Part shown: positions 40,442 to 48,327 of the stretch, piece by piece
Numbering within the stretch: the stretch's first letter is position 1
Layout: each line of letters opens with the position of its first letter
DNA from: a virus
Direction: 5' to 3' (one strand)
DNA length: 49,142 nucleotides
IMG/VR virus record: IMGVR_UViG_3300031746_000033
Location: 1-49,142 of that record
Program-made: the position numbers and the translations under genes
Notes under the pieces: generated by a model
What the model was told of the DNA's origin: nothing
What the model saw: only the letters and a program-made list of their open reading frames with translations
The model's database searches: none

Positions 40442-42748
40442 TTACAATTGTCCATCTGAATAGTATTTTCCCTCTTTATAAACCAAAATTCGTTGTAAAA
40501 TACCATCTTCATCATATTCATAAACTTTACCATCCCAAATCTCACCATTTTTAAAAGTCCCATCTTTCCAAATTTCACCGTTTTTATTGTAAACTTTAGT
40601 ATTTTGGGATGGAGAATTAGATTGAATTGTTTCCTTCCCCCAAATTTTTTCATTTGTAAAATCTGTTTCAGGAACCATACTTCCATCAATAAAAAATTGA
40701 AGGGTTCCCGAAACATCTTTAAACTCAAATTTATGTTCATTTCCTTTATTGTCTTTACATGTTCCCGTTGCGGTTTTTAAATCCGTCGAAACTTCGATCT
40801 TTGTAATTGTTATACCAATTAGTTTTGGTTTTTCTTCACAAACTTTAATAAACGAATTTTTTAAATTAAATTTTTGAAGTGCATTAACAAACTTTTGACC
40901 ATTTGGTGTTTTTAGTAAGGATTTAATTTCTTCGGCCTTCGCCTCAATAACTTCTTTTTGTGCTTGATCATAAATTCCTTTCATTTCTTCTGTTTTCCAA
41001 AATTCTGGATCATTAGCAAATTTCTTTATGAGTATGGGATCGTCTACTATCTTATCCATAGTTAGTTGAATCGCGGATTCAGTTAGATAGGGATCTATAC
41101 TCGATAAATCATTAATATACCCTGTATTATTTTCTGTAAAAGCGGTTACGTTATTTGTAAAAGATATTTGTTCATCTGGTTCTAACAGAGTACGAAATAA
41201 TGATTTAAAAGTAATAGCTATAACCATTAATGGTGCTCCCATTCTAAAAATTTGTCCAGGTATAACGTAACGGCTTGTAAACGGATTCACTGTTTTGGCC
41301 CATATTTTCTGAAACTCAACAGTTTTTACTCCAGCCTTTTCACCAAATAAAGCTGCTGTCTTTCCGATGAACTTCTCTGTGGACTGTTTTACTTGTGCCT
41401 CAGACCATTCTTTTGCGAATTCCCCACCTGACTTAACCAATTCTTCAAATCCAAGAAGAAATGCGTCACAACCTTCTTGAGTTGCAAACATTTTCATTCC
41501 TTCATTAAACATTGCAAACTCAGTCCCACTTAAATTATTTATAAATTTAAAATAATCTTCAGAAGCACCAGGAATTCCGGCTTTTACATTATCAAATATT
41601 TGTTTTAACCCCGCTACCCTTATTTTGTCTGATAAATTTTTTGCCGTTTCTTTACCGTATCTACCTGATATCAATCCTGAAACAGCTTTTGTTTCACTAA
41701 TAAATGGAATCAAACAAAACAATATGTCTAACGTCGCATCACTTGTTCTACCATCACTAATTTGCCATTTAATAAGTGGAGCCATCATTACACCTTCACA
41801 TACGGCCTGTAATATAACAGATGCCACAGTGGTACTTCCTCCCATATAATTGGCTGACATAAAAGCAAAAAAAGCTCCTGTTGAACCCGCAGTGGCCTCT
41901 AAAAGAATTGCGGCTAAACCGGCACCTGTTAGTGCCGCTGCAACTCCGATACCTACTTGTAACCATCCTCCGTAATTATCATACCAAGTCTCAAATTCAG
42001 ACCTATCGTCAAAATTACTCAAATCTGCTGGGTTGTAACCTTTTAATGTTTCTGTATCAAAAAATAAAGGAGCTGTAATATCAAATGACCACCCGTTATC
42101 TCCCCCTAAACATTTGATAGATGCTTCAACAGCGGTTTGTTTTTTTGGTGTGGATACGGTAATGTTATCATCTGCTACCGTTTTTTTCAATTTTAATAAC
42201 AATGAAAATTCTTTACTAAATGTTTCAAGTCCAGACGTTCCAAAACCCATACCTCCCTTACTCTCAGTTTTTACCGCAAATTTATATACCTTTCCTTGAA
42301 TTGACGACAATTGCCAAAACTCTTTTGTTGGTAAACATAATTGTTTTGTAATTTTTTTACCATTTTTTTTGTTTGTCACATCTCTAAGAATATATTCTTG
42401 ATTTGTAATTGATTCATTTTTGGCATTAATTACGGTTCCTGTCTCAACTCCATTTATTATGGTAGAAGAAGTGGTATTAGGACCTATAACAAAAACTTTA
42501 CTACCCTCCACAAGTTTAATAATATCTAGCTTATCATCACCAAACTCAAAAATAAAAGGATACTCAGTACCTTTCCCAATGTTAAAAGTTGGTTTTGATG
42601 CCGTAATACCCATCTTAGATCTATCTTCTGCATACCATTTTGCCTGGTTTTGTTCCTGACCAGCCATCGACTCTGAAATAAAGAAATTATTTGATACTCC
42701 CATAATTTCTTTAATTCTTTTTAATTCTAATAATATATTTTTTTCCAT
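40442..42748 (-). CDS. Tagged internal virion protein with membrane segments and YwqK/MORN-like tail
   Basis: 768 aa from MEKNILLELKRIKEIMGVSN, chosen because it gives the same tag helix as the 613-aa protein; the site FFIS-E|S ends at residue 26. The middle (~280-350) has Gly/Ala-rich hydrophobic stretches (VGIGVAAALTGAGLAAILLE; TVASVILQAVCEGVMM), and another near 490. The final ~50 residues (YNKNGEIWKDGTFKNGEIWD) are repeats like MORN or YwqK units. I infer a membrane-active ejection protein. The next upstream gene overlaps its longer frame. Confidence 0.65.
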   Translation of the reverse strand: MEKNILLELKRIKEIMGVSNNFFISESMAGQEQNQAKWYAEDRSKMGITASKPTFNIGKGTEYPFIFEFGDDKLDIIKLVEGSKVFVIGPNTTSSTIINGVETGTVINAKNESITNQEYILRDVTNKKNGKKITKQLCLPTKEFWQLSSIQGKVYKFAVKTESKGGMGFGTSGLETFSKEFSLLLKLKKTVADDNITVSTPKKQTAVEASIKCLGGDNGWSFDITAPLFFDTETLKGYNPADLSNFDDRSEFETWYDNYGGWLQVGIGVAAALTGAGLAAILLEATAGSTGAFFAFMSANYMGGSTTVASVILQAVCEGVMMAPLIKWQISDGRTSDATLDILFCLIPFISETKAVSGLISGRYGKETAKNLSDKIRVAGLKQIFDNVKAGIPGASEDYFKFINNLSGTEFAMFNEGMKMFATQEGCDAFLLGFEELVKSGGEFAKEWSEAQVKQSTEKFIGKTAALFGEKAGVKTVEFQKIWAKTVNPFTSRYVIPGQIFRMGAPLMVIAITFKSLFRTLLEPDEQISFTNNVTAFTENNTGYINDLSSIDPYLTESAIQLTMDKIVDDPILIKKFANDPEFWKTEEMKGIYDQAQKEVIEAKAEEIKSLLKTPNGQKFVNALQKFNLKNSFIKVCEEKPKLIGITITKIEVSTDLKTATGTCKDNKGNEHKFEFKDVSGTLQFFIDGSMVPETDFTNEKIWGKETIQSNSPSQNTKVYNKNGEIWKDGTFKNGEIWDGKVYEYDEDGILQRILVYKEGKYYSDGQL

Positions 42749-42755
42749 ATTTCTT

Positions 42756-43838
42756 TTAATTATCCCCATTTCCATTTAACGGTAAAATAAAAACTTCATC
42801 GTCAAATATGTTGATTTCATCGCCTATACCATTAATCTCACCGTTATTGTCTAACCCATCCTTTACACCGGTAAAAACAATTTTTTTCTTTATTGACTCC
42901 AACCCCGAACCTTCGGCTTGTTTCCAAGTAGGGTATTTTATTGCCATTTCAGTGCTGTCTTTTCCTTTAAAATAATATCTATCCCCTTCTTTTTTATAGT
43001 CAAACAATTTGTCAGAAGAATATGTTGTGGTTTTATCTTCATTTCCTATTGTTTTAGTATTAATAGTGGGATTCTTGTATGCAAAAACATTAACTTGTGG
43101 TAATTGTTGAATTTGATCTATATCTAACTTTTCATTATTACCATCATAATATCCTACACTGTAACTTTTATAAAAGGAATAATCAAAACATGTCCCGCCA
43201 TAACAATAAATTGAAGTAGAATATATTTTATCATTACTTTTAATTTTTCCGGGCATGTTTCCAGGTAATTCTTTATAAAGATATGTTATAGAATTTTTAA
43301 TACACGTTCTTATTACTTTTGTGTAATCATCATGTGATTCATCATTGTAAAATACTTGCCCATTTTTGTTTCGAGTCCATCCTGGAATGGTTGACTTATA
43401 CTCAACACCTACAGAATAATCGTTATTATTATTCAAACTATCCCTATCATTTTCCCATCTTTGTTTTTCTGGTGTGGGTTGTCTACGTGTGATATTTATT
43501 TTTTCAGAATTTTTTAACGACTCACTTATCCAATCATACCCCCAACCCACAGTACCCGTGTTTTCAAAATGAGAATCACCTATTGATCTGAAACAACCAA
43601 TCCTAATATCTTTAGCAATTTTATTTCCTGTTACATTGTAATCAGTTTCAAAATCCTTTAATTGTGCTTTTGCGGTTTTTAAAACCGTTCCATTAAAAGA
43701 TATTGGATTATTATTAACATCTACCCACGACTTGTTTGAATCTTCAAATATAATTTCTCTATTTTCTTTTAAAGTTTTACTTGCATCATACCTCATATTA
43801 AGAAGTATTTTTTTTAATATGTCTTCCGCATTATTCAT
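42756..43838 (-). CDS. Tagged hypothetical virion protein
   Basis: 360 aa. N-terminus MNNAEDILKKILLNMRYDAS then KTLKENREIIFE|DS (I-F-E at 30-32): a basic helix and h-x-E site. From memory 'M-x-YD-x-SKTL-x-EN' starts recur in Bacteroidota phage virion proteins. The body is Asn/Tyr/Lys-rich and beta-like, ending in an acidic segment (DEINIFDDEVFILPL). Its ATG overlaps the stop of the 81-aa gene (ATGA), so translation is coupled. No enzyme motif. Confidence 0.6.
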   Translation of the reverse strand: MNNAEDILKKILLNMRYDASKTLKENREIIFEDSNKSWVDVNNNPISFNGTVLKTAKAQLKDFETDYNVTGNKIAKDIRIGCFRSIGDSHFENTGTVGWGYDWISESLKNSEKINITRRQPTPEKQRWENDRDSLNNNNDYSVGVEYKSTIPGWTRNKNGQVFYNDESHDDYTKVIRTCIKNSITYLYKELPGNMPGKIKSNDKIYSTSIYCYGGTCFDYSFYKSYSVGYYDGNNEKLDIDQIQQLPQVNVFAYKNPTINTKTIGNEDKTTTYSSDKLFDYKKEGDRYYFKGKDSTEMAIKYPTWKQAEGSGLESIKKKIVFTGVKDGLDNNGEINGIGDEINIFDDEVFILPLNGNGDN

Positions 43839-44080
43839 AGTAACGTGTTTGCCTTTCCTCTAGCGAGTTTATTTAATGACTTCCAAGTAACTTTAGAGTC
43901 AATTGTATTTGCAACACTTCTGGTGAGTCCTGTTTCCCATTTTGTTACTGTTGGGTATCCTCCTCCACCGCCACCACCGCTAGAAGGTGCCGGTTCAGAA
44001 TCCTGTTCACCCAATTCACTGTTATGTGAAAAAGTAAACTCATCCATTAAAAATAATATATCATTTAAATTATTTTTCAT
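43835..44080 (-). CDS. Small tagged protein with Gly linker
   Basis: 81 aa: helix NNLNDILFLMDEFTFSHNSE (with h-x-E candidates MDE and LGE), a Gly-rich linker (SSGGGGGGGYP), then a basic end (WKSLNKLARGKANTLL). First gene of the 44080-36201 virion block; a TATTTATA box ends 7 nt before the ATG. Function unknown; N-terminus is of the same style as its neighbours. Confidence 0.6.
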   Translation of the reverse strand: MKNNLNDILFLMDEFTFSHNSELGEQDSEPAPSSGGGGGGGYPTVTKWETGLTRSVANTIDSKVTWKSLNKLARGKANTLL

Positions 44081-44087
44081 ATTTTTA

Positions 44088-44095
44088 TATAAATA
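44088..44095 (-). promoter_or_regulatory. TATTTATA box before the 81-aa gene
   Basis: CTATTTATA on the minus strand ends 7 nt before the ATG at 44080; it is next to the divergent lipoprotein promoter. Confidence 0.45.
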
Positions 44096-44096
44096 G

Positions 44097-44127
44097 TTGT
44101 ATATTAAAAAAAAAGAATTATCTTTGT
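44097..44127 (+). promoter_or_regulatory. Host-type promoter of the lipoprotein gene
   Basis: TTG-N20-TATCTTTG (-7 at 44120-44127), ~28 nt before the ATG at 44155, same octamer as the tmRNA and ncRNA promoters. Confidence 0.7.
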
Positions 44128-44154
44128 AGATATATATTAACTAAAAAATTTATT

Positions 44155-44658
44155 ATGAAAACTGTTTTTTGTTTATTTTCCGTTATTTTTATTCTGAGTT
44201 CTTGTTTTAAGTACTCCCAACCAAAATTATTAAGTCTAAGTGGTGAATATCGCATAGATAAAATAACGTATGAAAAAACCGATAATACCGATACATTACA
44301 ATTTGATGTAATCTTAGACGGAATGTATGTTAATCCATCTGAAATTGATGTGTTAGATACAATAATAATAGGGTTTACATCATTACATATGGATTATAGT
44401 ACGATTAGATTTAAACCAATCCCAAATCAAGATGGATCTAAAACTTGGACAAAAGAATATTTCTATTATGTTCATGGACCATATAGTATATATGATCTTG
44501 GTTATTTAGATTTTGATTGTGACGGAACCAACAGAAGATGGAAAATAATTGATGATGGATTAGAAAGTTTAGTTGTAAGAACCACGGGTCAATGGACATA
44601 TGGAAATGCTGGACCCCATGTTTCATTAACATACTATATGACAAGAGTTGGTCCATAA
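44155..44658 (+). CDS. Phage-encoded lipoprotein (possible superinfection exclusion)
   Basis: 167 aa. Signal peptide MKTVFCLFSVIFILSSC with lipobox I-L-S-S-C; Cys17 would be lipidated after signal peptidase II cleavage. The mature part (LSLSGEYRIDKITYEKTDNT; WKIIDDGLESLVVRTTGQWT) is a beta-rich lipocalin- or Bacteroidota lipoprotein-like domain. It is alone on the plus strand between two minus-strand virion blocks and has its own host-type promoter: the marks of a moron gene. Surface lipoproteins of phages often block receptors or DNA entry of related phages; that role here is inference. Confidence 0.8.
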   Translation: MKTVFCLFSVIFILSSCFKYSQPKLLSLSGEYRIDKITYEKTDNTDTLQFDVILDGMYVNPSEIDVLDTIIIGFTSLHMDYSTIRFKPIPNQDGSKTWTKEYFYYVHGPYSIYDLGYLDFDCDGTNRRWKIIDDGLESLVVRTTGQWTYGNAGPHVSLTYYMTRVGP

Positions 44659-44667
44659 TGGATCAAC

Positions 44668-44964
44668 TTAAAATAATTCTGGTTTTGGTAATTTATTGGA
44701 GTTAACAATGTAATATTCATTTAAATATGATATTAAGGTTTCTTCGTCAATAGATTCAAATTCATCATCCTCAAACTCAAAATCCTCTTCCTCAAATATC
44801 TCAAAATCATCTTGTATTAATTTATAACCGAAATCTTCGGCTTCTGATATACTAATGATGTCATTTCTAACCTCATCCTCACTGTCTGACATTAAGGTAA
44901 ATGATACCTCAAGTGTTCTCGCCTTTTCATGAATGTAATACGAGATAATTTCTTTTATTTCCAT
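44668..44964 (-). CDS. Small acidic hypothetical protein
   Basis: 98 aa. A first ~45-residue alpha/beta part (EIKEIISYYIHEKARTLEVS; DSEDEVRNDIISISEAEDFG) is followed by an Asp/Glu/Phe run (FEIFEEEDFEFEDDEF) and a final helix (ETLISYLNEYYIV). Convergent with the lipoprotein gene, 9 nt apart. No family recognised; the first part has the look of a small phage DUF. Confidence 0.6.
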   Translation of the reverse strand: MEIKEIISYYIHEKARTLEVSFTLMSDSEDEVRNDIISISEAEDFGYKLIQDDFEIFEEEDFEFEDDEFESIDEETLISYLNEYYIVNSNKLPKPELF

Positions 44965-45005
44965 AGTTCACTAATTTTAAGTAAATATGATAATAAATGA
45001 ATATT

Positions 45006-45815
45006 TTAATTATATTTTTTAAATCTTCGAAACATATCTATTGATTCGTGTAATTTTTCCATAAATTCTGGAAGTACATCCTCATCAACCTCTTCAAAAT
45101 CAAAATCAAGATTATTAAAATTATCATCACCAATATTATCAACAGTATCCCCACGATTAATGTCAGACATATTGACCTTATATTTGTTTGATTTAGGAAA
45201 TTCTTTTTCACTATAATCCACACCACCCCTTAAATCCATAATATTAAAATCATCAAAACCTTCTTCTAATTCGTCTTCTTCTTCATCACCATAGTATGGA
45301 TTATACATACTTCGGTTTTTATAATCATCTACACTATCATCATCATCATCGTTAATATTACCTAATTCTCTTTCTATTCTTTTAATTTCTTGAGATTCTT
45401 TATCAAACTTATCGTCATAATCTTCATCGGCATAATCATCATAATCATCATCGTTAGTATTACCTAATGAGATATAATCAAATTCTTCTTCATTTGGTGA
45501 TGGATATTCTTCATTATCAGAATTGAACCCATAATCGTCTAAATCAACAGTCCCATTTTTTAAATGTTCTGAATTATCACCAATCATATCTAAACCTGAG
45601 TGAGATTCATTAATTCCCATATTGGTATATGGTTTTACAACTCCTTTATTAGAAACCACCAAACCAACTTTATCGTTTGCATAGTCCTGAACATATAAGG
45701 GTTGTTTATTAGTTTGTTGTCCATATTCTGTAACATATCCATCATAAATTGTTTTATGTTGGTTAAGGATATTGTTTTTCTCCTCATTTGTCATCTTAAA
45801 AAAATATTGTGCCAT
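45006..45815 (-). CDS. Acidic probable virion protein
   Basis: 269 aa. The N-terminal ~70 residues (MTNEEKNNILNQHKTIYDGY; LYVQDYANDKVGLVVSNKGV) form a motif I recall from proteins of many Bacteroidota phages. Residues ~100-200 are Asp/Glu/Tyr-rich and disordered. The C-terminus (EFMEKLHE|SIDMFRRFKKYN) is a basic amphipathic helix following an L-H-E, like a C-terminal tag. A TATTTATA box ends 13 nt upstream. I infer a head or core protein. Confidence 0.6.
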   Translation of the reverse strand: MAQYFFKMTNEEKNNILNQHKTIYDGYVTEYGQQTNKQPLYVQDYANDKVGLVVSNKGVVKPYTNMGINESHSGLDMIGDNSEHLKNGTVDLDDYGFNSDNEEYPSPNEEEFDYISLGNTNDDDYDDYADEDYDDKFDKESQEIKRIERELGNINDDDDDSVDDYKNRSMYNPYYGDEEEDELEEGFDDFNIMDLRGGVDYSEKEFPKSNKYKVNMSDINRGDTVDNIGDDNFNNLDFDFEEVDEDVLPEFMEKLHESIDMFRRFKKYN

Positions 45816-45828
45816 AGTTTTGTTTTAT

Positions 45829-45836
45829 TATAAATA
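45829..45836 (-). promoter_or_regulatory. TATTTATA box before the 269-aa gene
   Basis: CTATTTATAATAAA on the minus strand; octamer ends 13 nt before the ATG at 45815. Confidence 0.5.
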
Positions 45837-45842
45837 GTTTGT

Positions 45843-46532
45843 TTATCTCATCATTTTACTTCCACCCTTCATGTCCATCCAAACTCTTAAAAGATTTGAT
45901 GAGTCTTGACGAATGTATCTTTCAATACCTTTAAAATATGCGTCATCATTATCTTCATAATTATCCCCATTTTTGGTATTATTTTTCTTTTGTAAATAAT
46001 GTTTCATTGCCCCATTAATTATTTCTTGTCTTACATCATCCGCAATTTCTAAAAGATCCTGAAAGGCCTCATTTTTATCATCATCCATTTCATCATAATG
46101 GTGTTCATGTTCTATTCTTTTTTTTCCCATATATAAGTATTGTGCGGCACTTAACATATTTACCACACTGGAATCTCTTAATAAATCTAAAAACTTTTTA
46201 ATAACCCCTATTTTATATAACCTTGAATACTTAACAAATTCTTGGGGAACAGATCTTGTAGATTCCTCTAAAAACTTTTTTTTTGATATTGATACCCCTT
46301 CTTCAATTGGTTCATTATTAACTTTCATCCAAGTATCAACCCCATCAATTAAAGATAAAGATGACCCATTTTGCCAATTTACATTATATTGATTGTCACC
46401 AAAAACATTTGTAACACTTTTTACTAATCCTTTTATTCCGCCAGGAACACCATAATCGTCTTTCATTTTAATGCATATAACAGTATCACCAACCTCAAGG
46501 GGAGCATTTTTTATTAACTTTTGTCTTTCCAT
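45843..46532 (-). CDS. Hypothetical protein with SH3-like N-terminus
   Basis: 229 aa. Residues ~12-70 (LEVGDTVICIKMKDDYGVPG; GLVKSVTNVFGDNQYNVNWQ) have the strand pattern of a KOW/SH3-like barrel. The rest is helical with a His/Asp/Glu patch (RIEHEHHYDEMDDDKNEAF) and a basic Met-rich end. A TATTTATA box ends 12 nt upstream. Located among probable virion genes; function unknown. Confidence 0.6.
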   Translation of the reverse strand: MERQKLIKNAPLEVGDTVICIKMKDDYGVPGGIKGLVKSVTNVFGDNQYNVNWQNGSSLSLIDGVDTWMKVNNEPIEEGVSISKKKFLEESTRSVPQEFVKYSRLYKIGVIKKFLDLLRDSSVVNMLSAAQYLYMGKKRIEHEHHYDEMDDDKNEAFQDLLEIADDVRQEIINGAMKHYLQKKNNTKNGDNYEDNDDAYFKGIERYIRQDSSNLLRVWMDMKGGSKMMR

Positions 46533-46544
46533 ATTATTTTATTA

Positions 46545-46552
46545 TATAAATA
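46545..46552 (-). promoter_or_regulatory. TATTTATA box before the 229-aa gene
   Basis: TTATTTATATAATAAA on the minus strand; octamer ends 12 nt before the ATG at 46532. A second box, TATTTATT on the plus strand, lies 4 nt before the divergent ATG at 46577. Confidence 0.5.
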
Positions 46553-46576
46553 AATATAACGATATATTTATTTGTT

Positions 46577-47197
46577 ATGAAGATTGTTATTACAGAATCA
46601 CAAAAAAGTATTATATTATCAGAAAATATTGGATTAGGTATTAATACTAAATTAAAAGACATGAAAATTTTTACCAAAAATGTCTTAAATTCAACAAAAA
46701 ATCAAACCGGTCTAGATCTAAAATTTCTTTTAACTTGGGGATCTACAATCGGAGGTTTTATGGGTCCAATAGCGAGATATATGGAAGATAAGTCTCCATC
46801 ATTAACAGATGCGGATATCGCTCTAATAAGTACAGGAATTATTTTAACTTACTACAATGAAAATAAAGAAAAATTAATAAAAGTTTTAGATAAAATAGAA
46901 GAAAGAAAATTGATTAGTGAGTTTGATGATGCGTTATCTATTGCTGATGTATTAAAAAATAAATTTTTAAATTTTATTGAAAGCTTGGGGGTAACAATCT
47001 CATCAATTGGTAATATGATGGCATATACCTTCTTAATTCCTTTATTACCCGAAATATATTCATTAGTTCAGGATACTGGAAAAAATGTTGATGTAAATAT
47101 GATGGTTGAAAGAATAATGAATTACGGTATCGTTACCGCATCAGCCATTTTTGTGAAAGAATTGGTTATTAAAATAGTTGAGAGATTTAGATCTTAA
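46577..47197 (+). CDS. Tagged membrane protein
   Basis: 206 aa. Residues 1-16, MKIVITESQKSIILSE|N, are nearly the same as the lysozyme start (MKIIITENQFKTLLTE|S), a strong sign of a shared tag. Hydrophobic segments follow at ~52-66 (LLTWGSTIGGFMGPIA), ~80-92, ~135-150 (VTISSIGNMMAYTFLIPLLP) and ~180-197. No catalytic motif. I infer a small virion-delivered membrane protein. It is on the plus strand between minus-strand genes. Confidence 0.65.
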   Translation: MKIVITESQKSIILSENIGLGINTKLKDMKIFTKNVLNSTKNQTGLDLKFLLTWGSTIGGFMGPIARYMEDKSPSLTDADIALISTGIILTYYNENKEKLIKVLDKIEERKLISEFDDALSIADVLKNKFLNFIESLGVTISSIGNMMAYTFLIPLLPEIYSLVQDTGKNVDVNMMVERIMNYGIVTASAIFVKELVIKIVERFRS

Positions 47198-47198
47198 T

Positions 47199-47600
47199 TT
47201 AATCTGGATCAATATAAATACCAAATTCAAATGAGATCTCACCAAAACCATATTTTATATGTTCAATATTTACACCACGAAGAGAATTTCCTTTAATTAT
47301 TTTTAAGTCTGAATCAAATCCGATACCCTTCAAAGATTTATAAATACTATCCAAATGTCTTGTTATTGTACTAAATAGTTCTTCTGGTTCAAAAGAACAA
47401 TCACCACAATCTTGATCGTTAAATTTAACATATAAAACTAATTCTAATACAGAACCATCAACAGTAAAATCTGCATCAATTTCACTCCATATAACGTTAG
47501 ATCTATCATTTTTAAATATTGATCTTTCCATTACTATTTGTTTTATGAGATTAACTCTACTTTCAAATAATTTCTTCTTTTCAATTGGTAATTTCGCCAT
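47199..47600 (-). CDS. Hypothetical protein, overlaps the zincin gene
   Basis: 133 aa from MAKLPIEKKK (47600), preferred over the ATG three codons upstream because it reduces overlap with the previous gene. An N-terminal basic helix KKLFESRVNLIKQIVME|RS is followed by beta strands (DADFTVDGSVLELVLYVKFN) and two close Cys (DCGDC). Starts inside the end of the metalloprotease gene (20-nt overlap), so the two are translationally coupled. Function unknown, perhaps a partner or inhibitor of the protease. Confidence 0.6.
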   Translation of the reverse strand: MAKLPIEKKKLFESRVNLIKQIVMERSIFKNDRSNVIWSEIDADFTVDGSVLELVLYVKFNDQDCGDCSFEPEELFSTITRHLDSIYKSLKGIGFDSDLKIIKGNSLRGVNIEHIKYGFGEISFEFGIYIDPD

Positions 47601-48216
47601 ACTTTTCAAATTTAAATAATTTATTCAAAACTTTTTTTATTCCCTTATCATCTAATTGATGTATATCACGGTGAGTTTCAAACCAATTTATTGCAACCTC
47701 TTCAAATGGTCGCCTTGTTAATTCTGATAATCTTTTAAATCCAAATACCTGAGCATCTAATTCTTTTGGTTGAGTATAATACTTTACATTGTCTTTACCC
47801 CTATATGATCTTGATACAAATGTTCCTGTAATATTTTGATCTATATGTCTCAATTCGTGAGCAACTAACTCGTTTAATTCACCAATTAAATCGTATATTA
47901 TTTTGGTTTTATTTTTTTGGTTATATTCTATCTTAACCACTATTGTCCCCTCAGTATAATATGATTCGCCATTTACTTTAAACGTGTCAATCTCATCATT
48001 TATTTCAATGGTTAACTCAATTGTAAATGATTCACCCATGGTCATAAAGTCATATAACATTTCTTGTCTTTCCTTAAAATATTCAGGTAAGAAAAATTCT
48101 CCCTCTTCTTCATTTTTAAAAACAATTATAATATCTCTAATAAGTTTACTAATTACATCTGATTTTTTACCCTGTTCAGATAAAAGTTCTTTTCTAACAA
48201 TTTCTTTTAAATTCAT
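47581..48216 (-). CDS. Tagged zincin-type metalloprotease
   Basis: 211 aa. N-terminal tag MNLKEIVRKELLSE|Q with L-S-E at 12-14. The zinc motif H-E-L-R-H is at 120-124 (LNELVAHELRHIDQN), and PKELDAQVFGF ~30 residues later supplies a likely third ligand (Glu152), the layout of gluzincin/minigluzincin folds. The region before (FKVNGESYYTEGTIVVKIEY) gives the edge strand. It is a probable active protease; with its tag it could be delivered in the capsid. A TATTTATT box ends 3 nt before the ATG. Confidence 0.75.
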   Translation of the reverse strand: MNLKEIVRKELLSEQGKKSDVISKLIRDIIIVFKNEEEGEFFLPEYFKERQEMLYDFMTMGESFTIELTIEINDEIDTFKVNGESYYTEGTIVVKIEYNQKNKTKIIYDLIGELNELVAHELRHIDQNITGTFVSRSYRGKDNVKYYTQPKELDAQVFGFKRLSELTRRPFEEVAINWFETHRDIHQLDDKGIKKVLNKLFKFEKYGEITN

Positions 48217-48327
48217 AATAATAAATAGTTGTTTATATTATATAAATATAATCATTTTTTTACAAAAAGTATATGAAATTAATTACAACTTATTCTATTA
48301 AAAAATCTGAGTTAGAAACTAACCATA

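Noticed and set aside
40348-40740. 130-aa minus-strand frame at the end of the 768-aa gene
   Set aside because: Out-of-frame overlap with a well-supported gene; Lys/Phe/Met-rich composition typical of a shifted frame.
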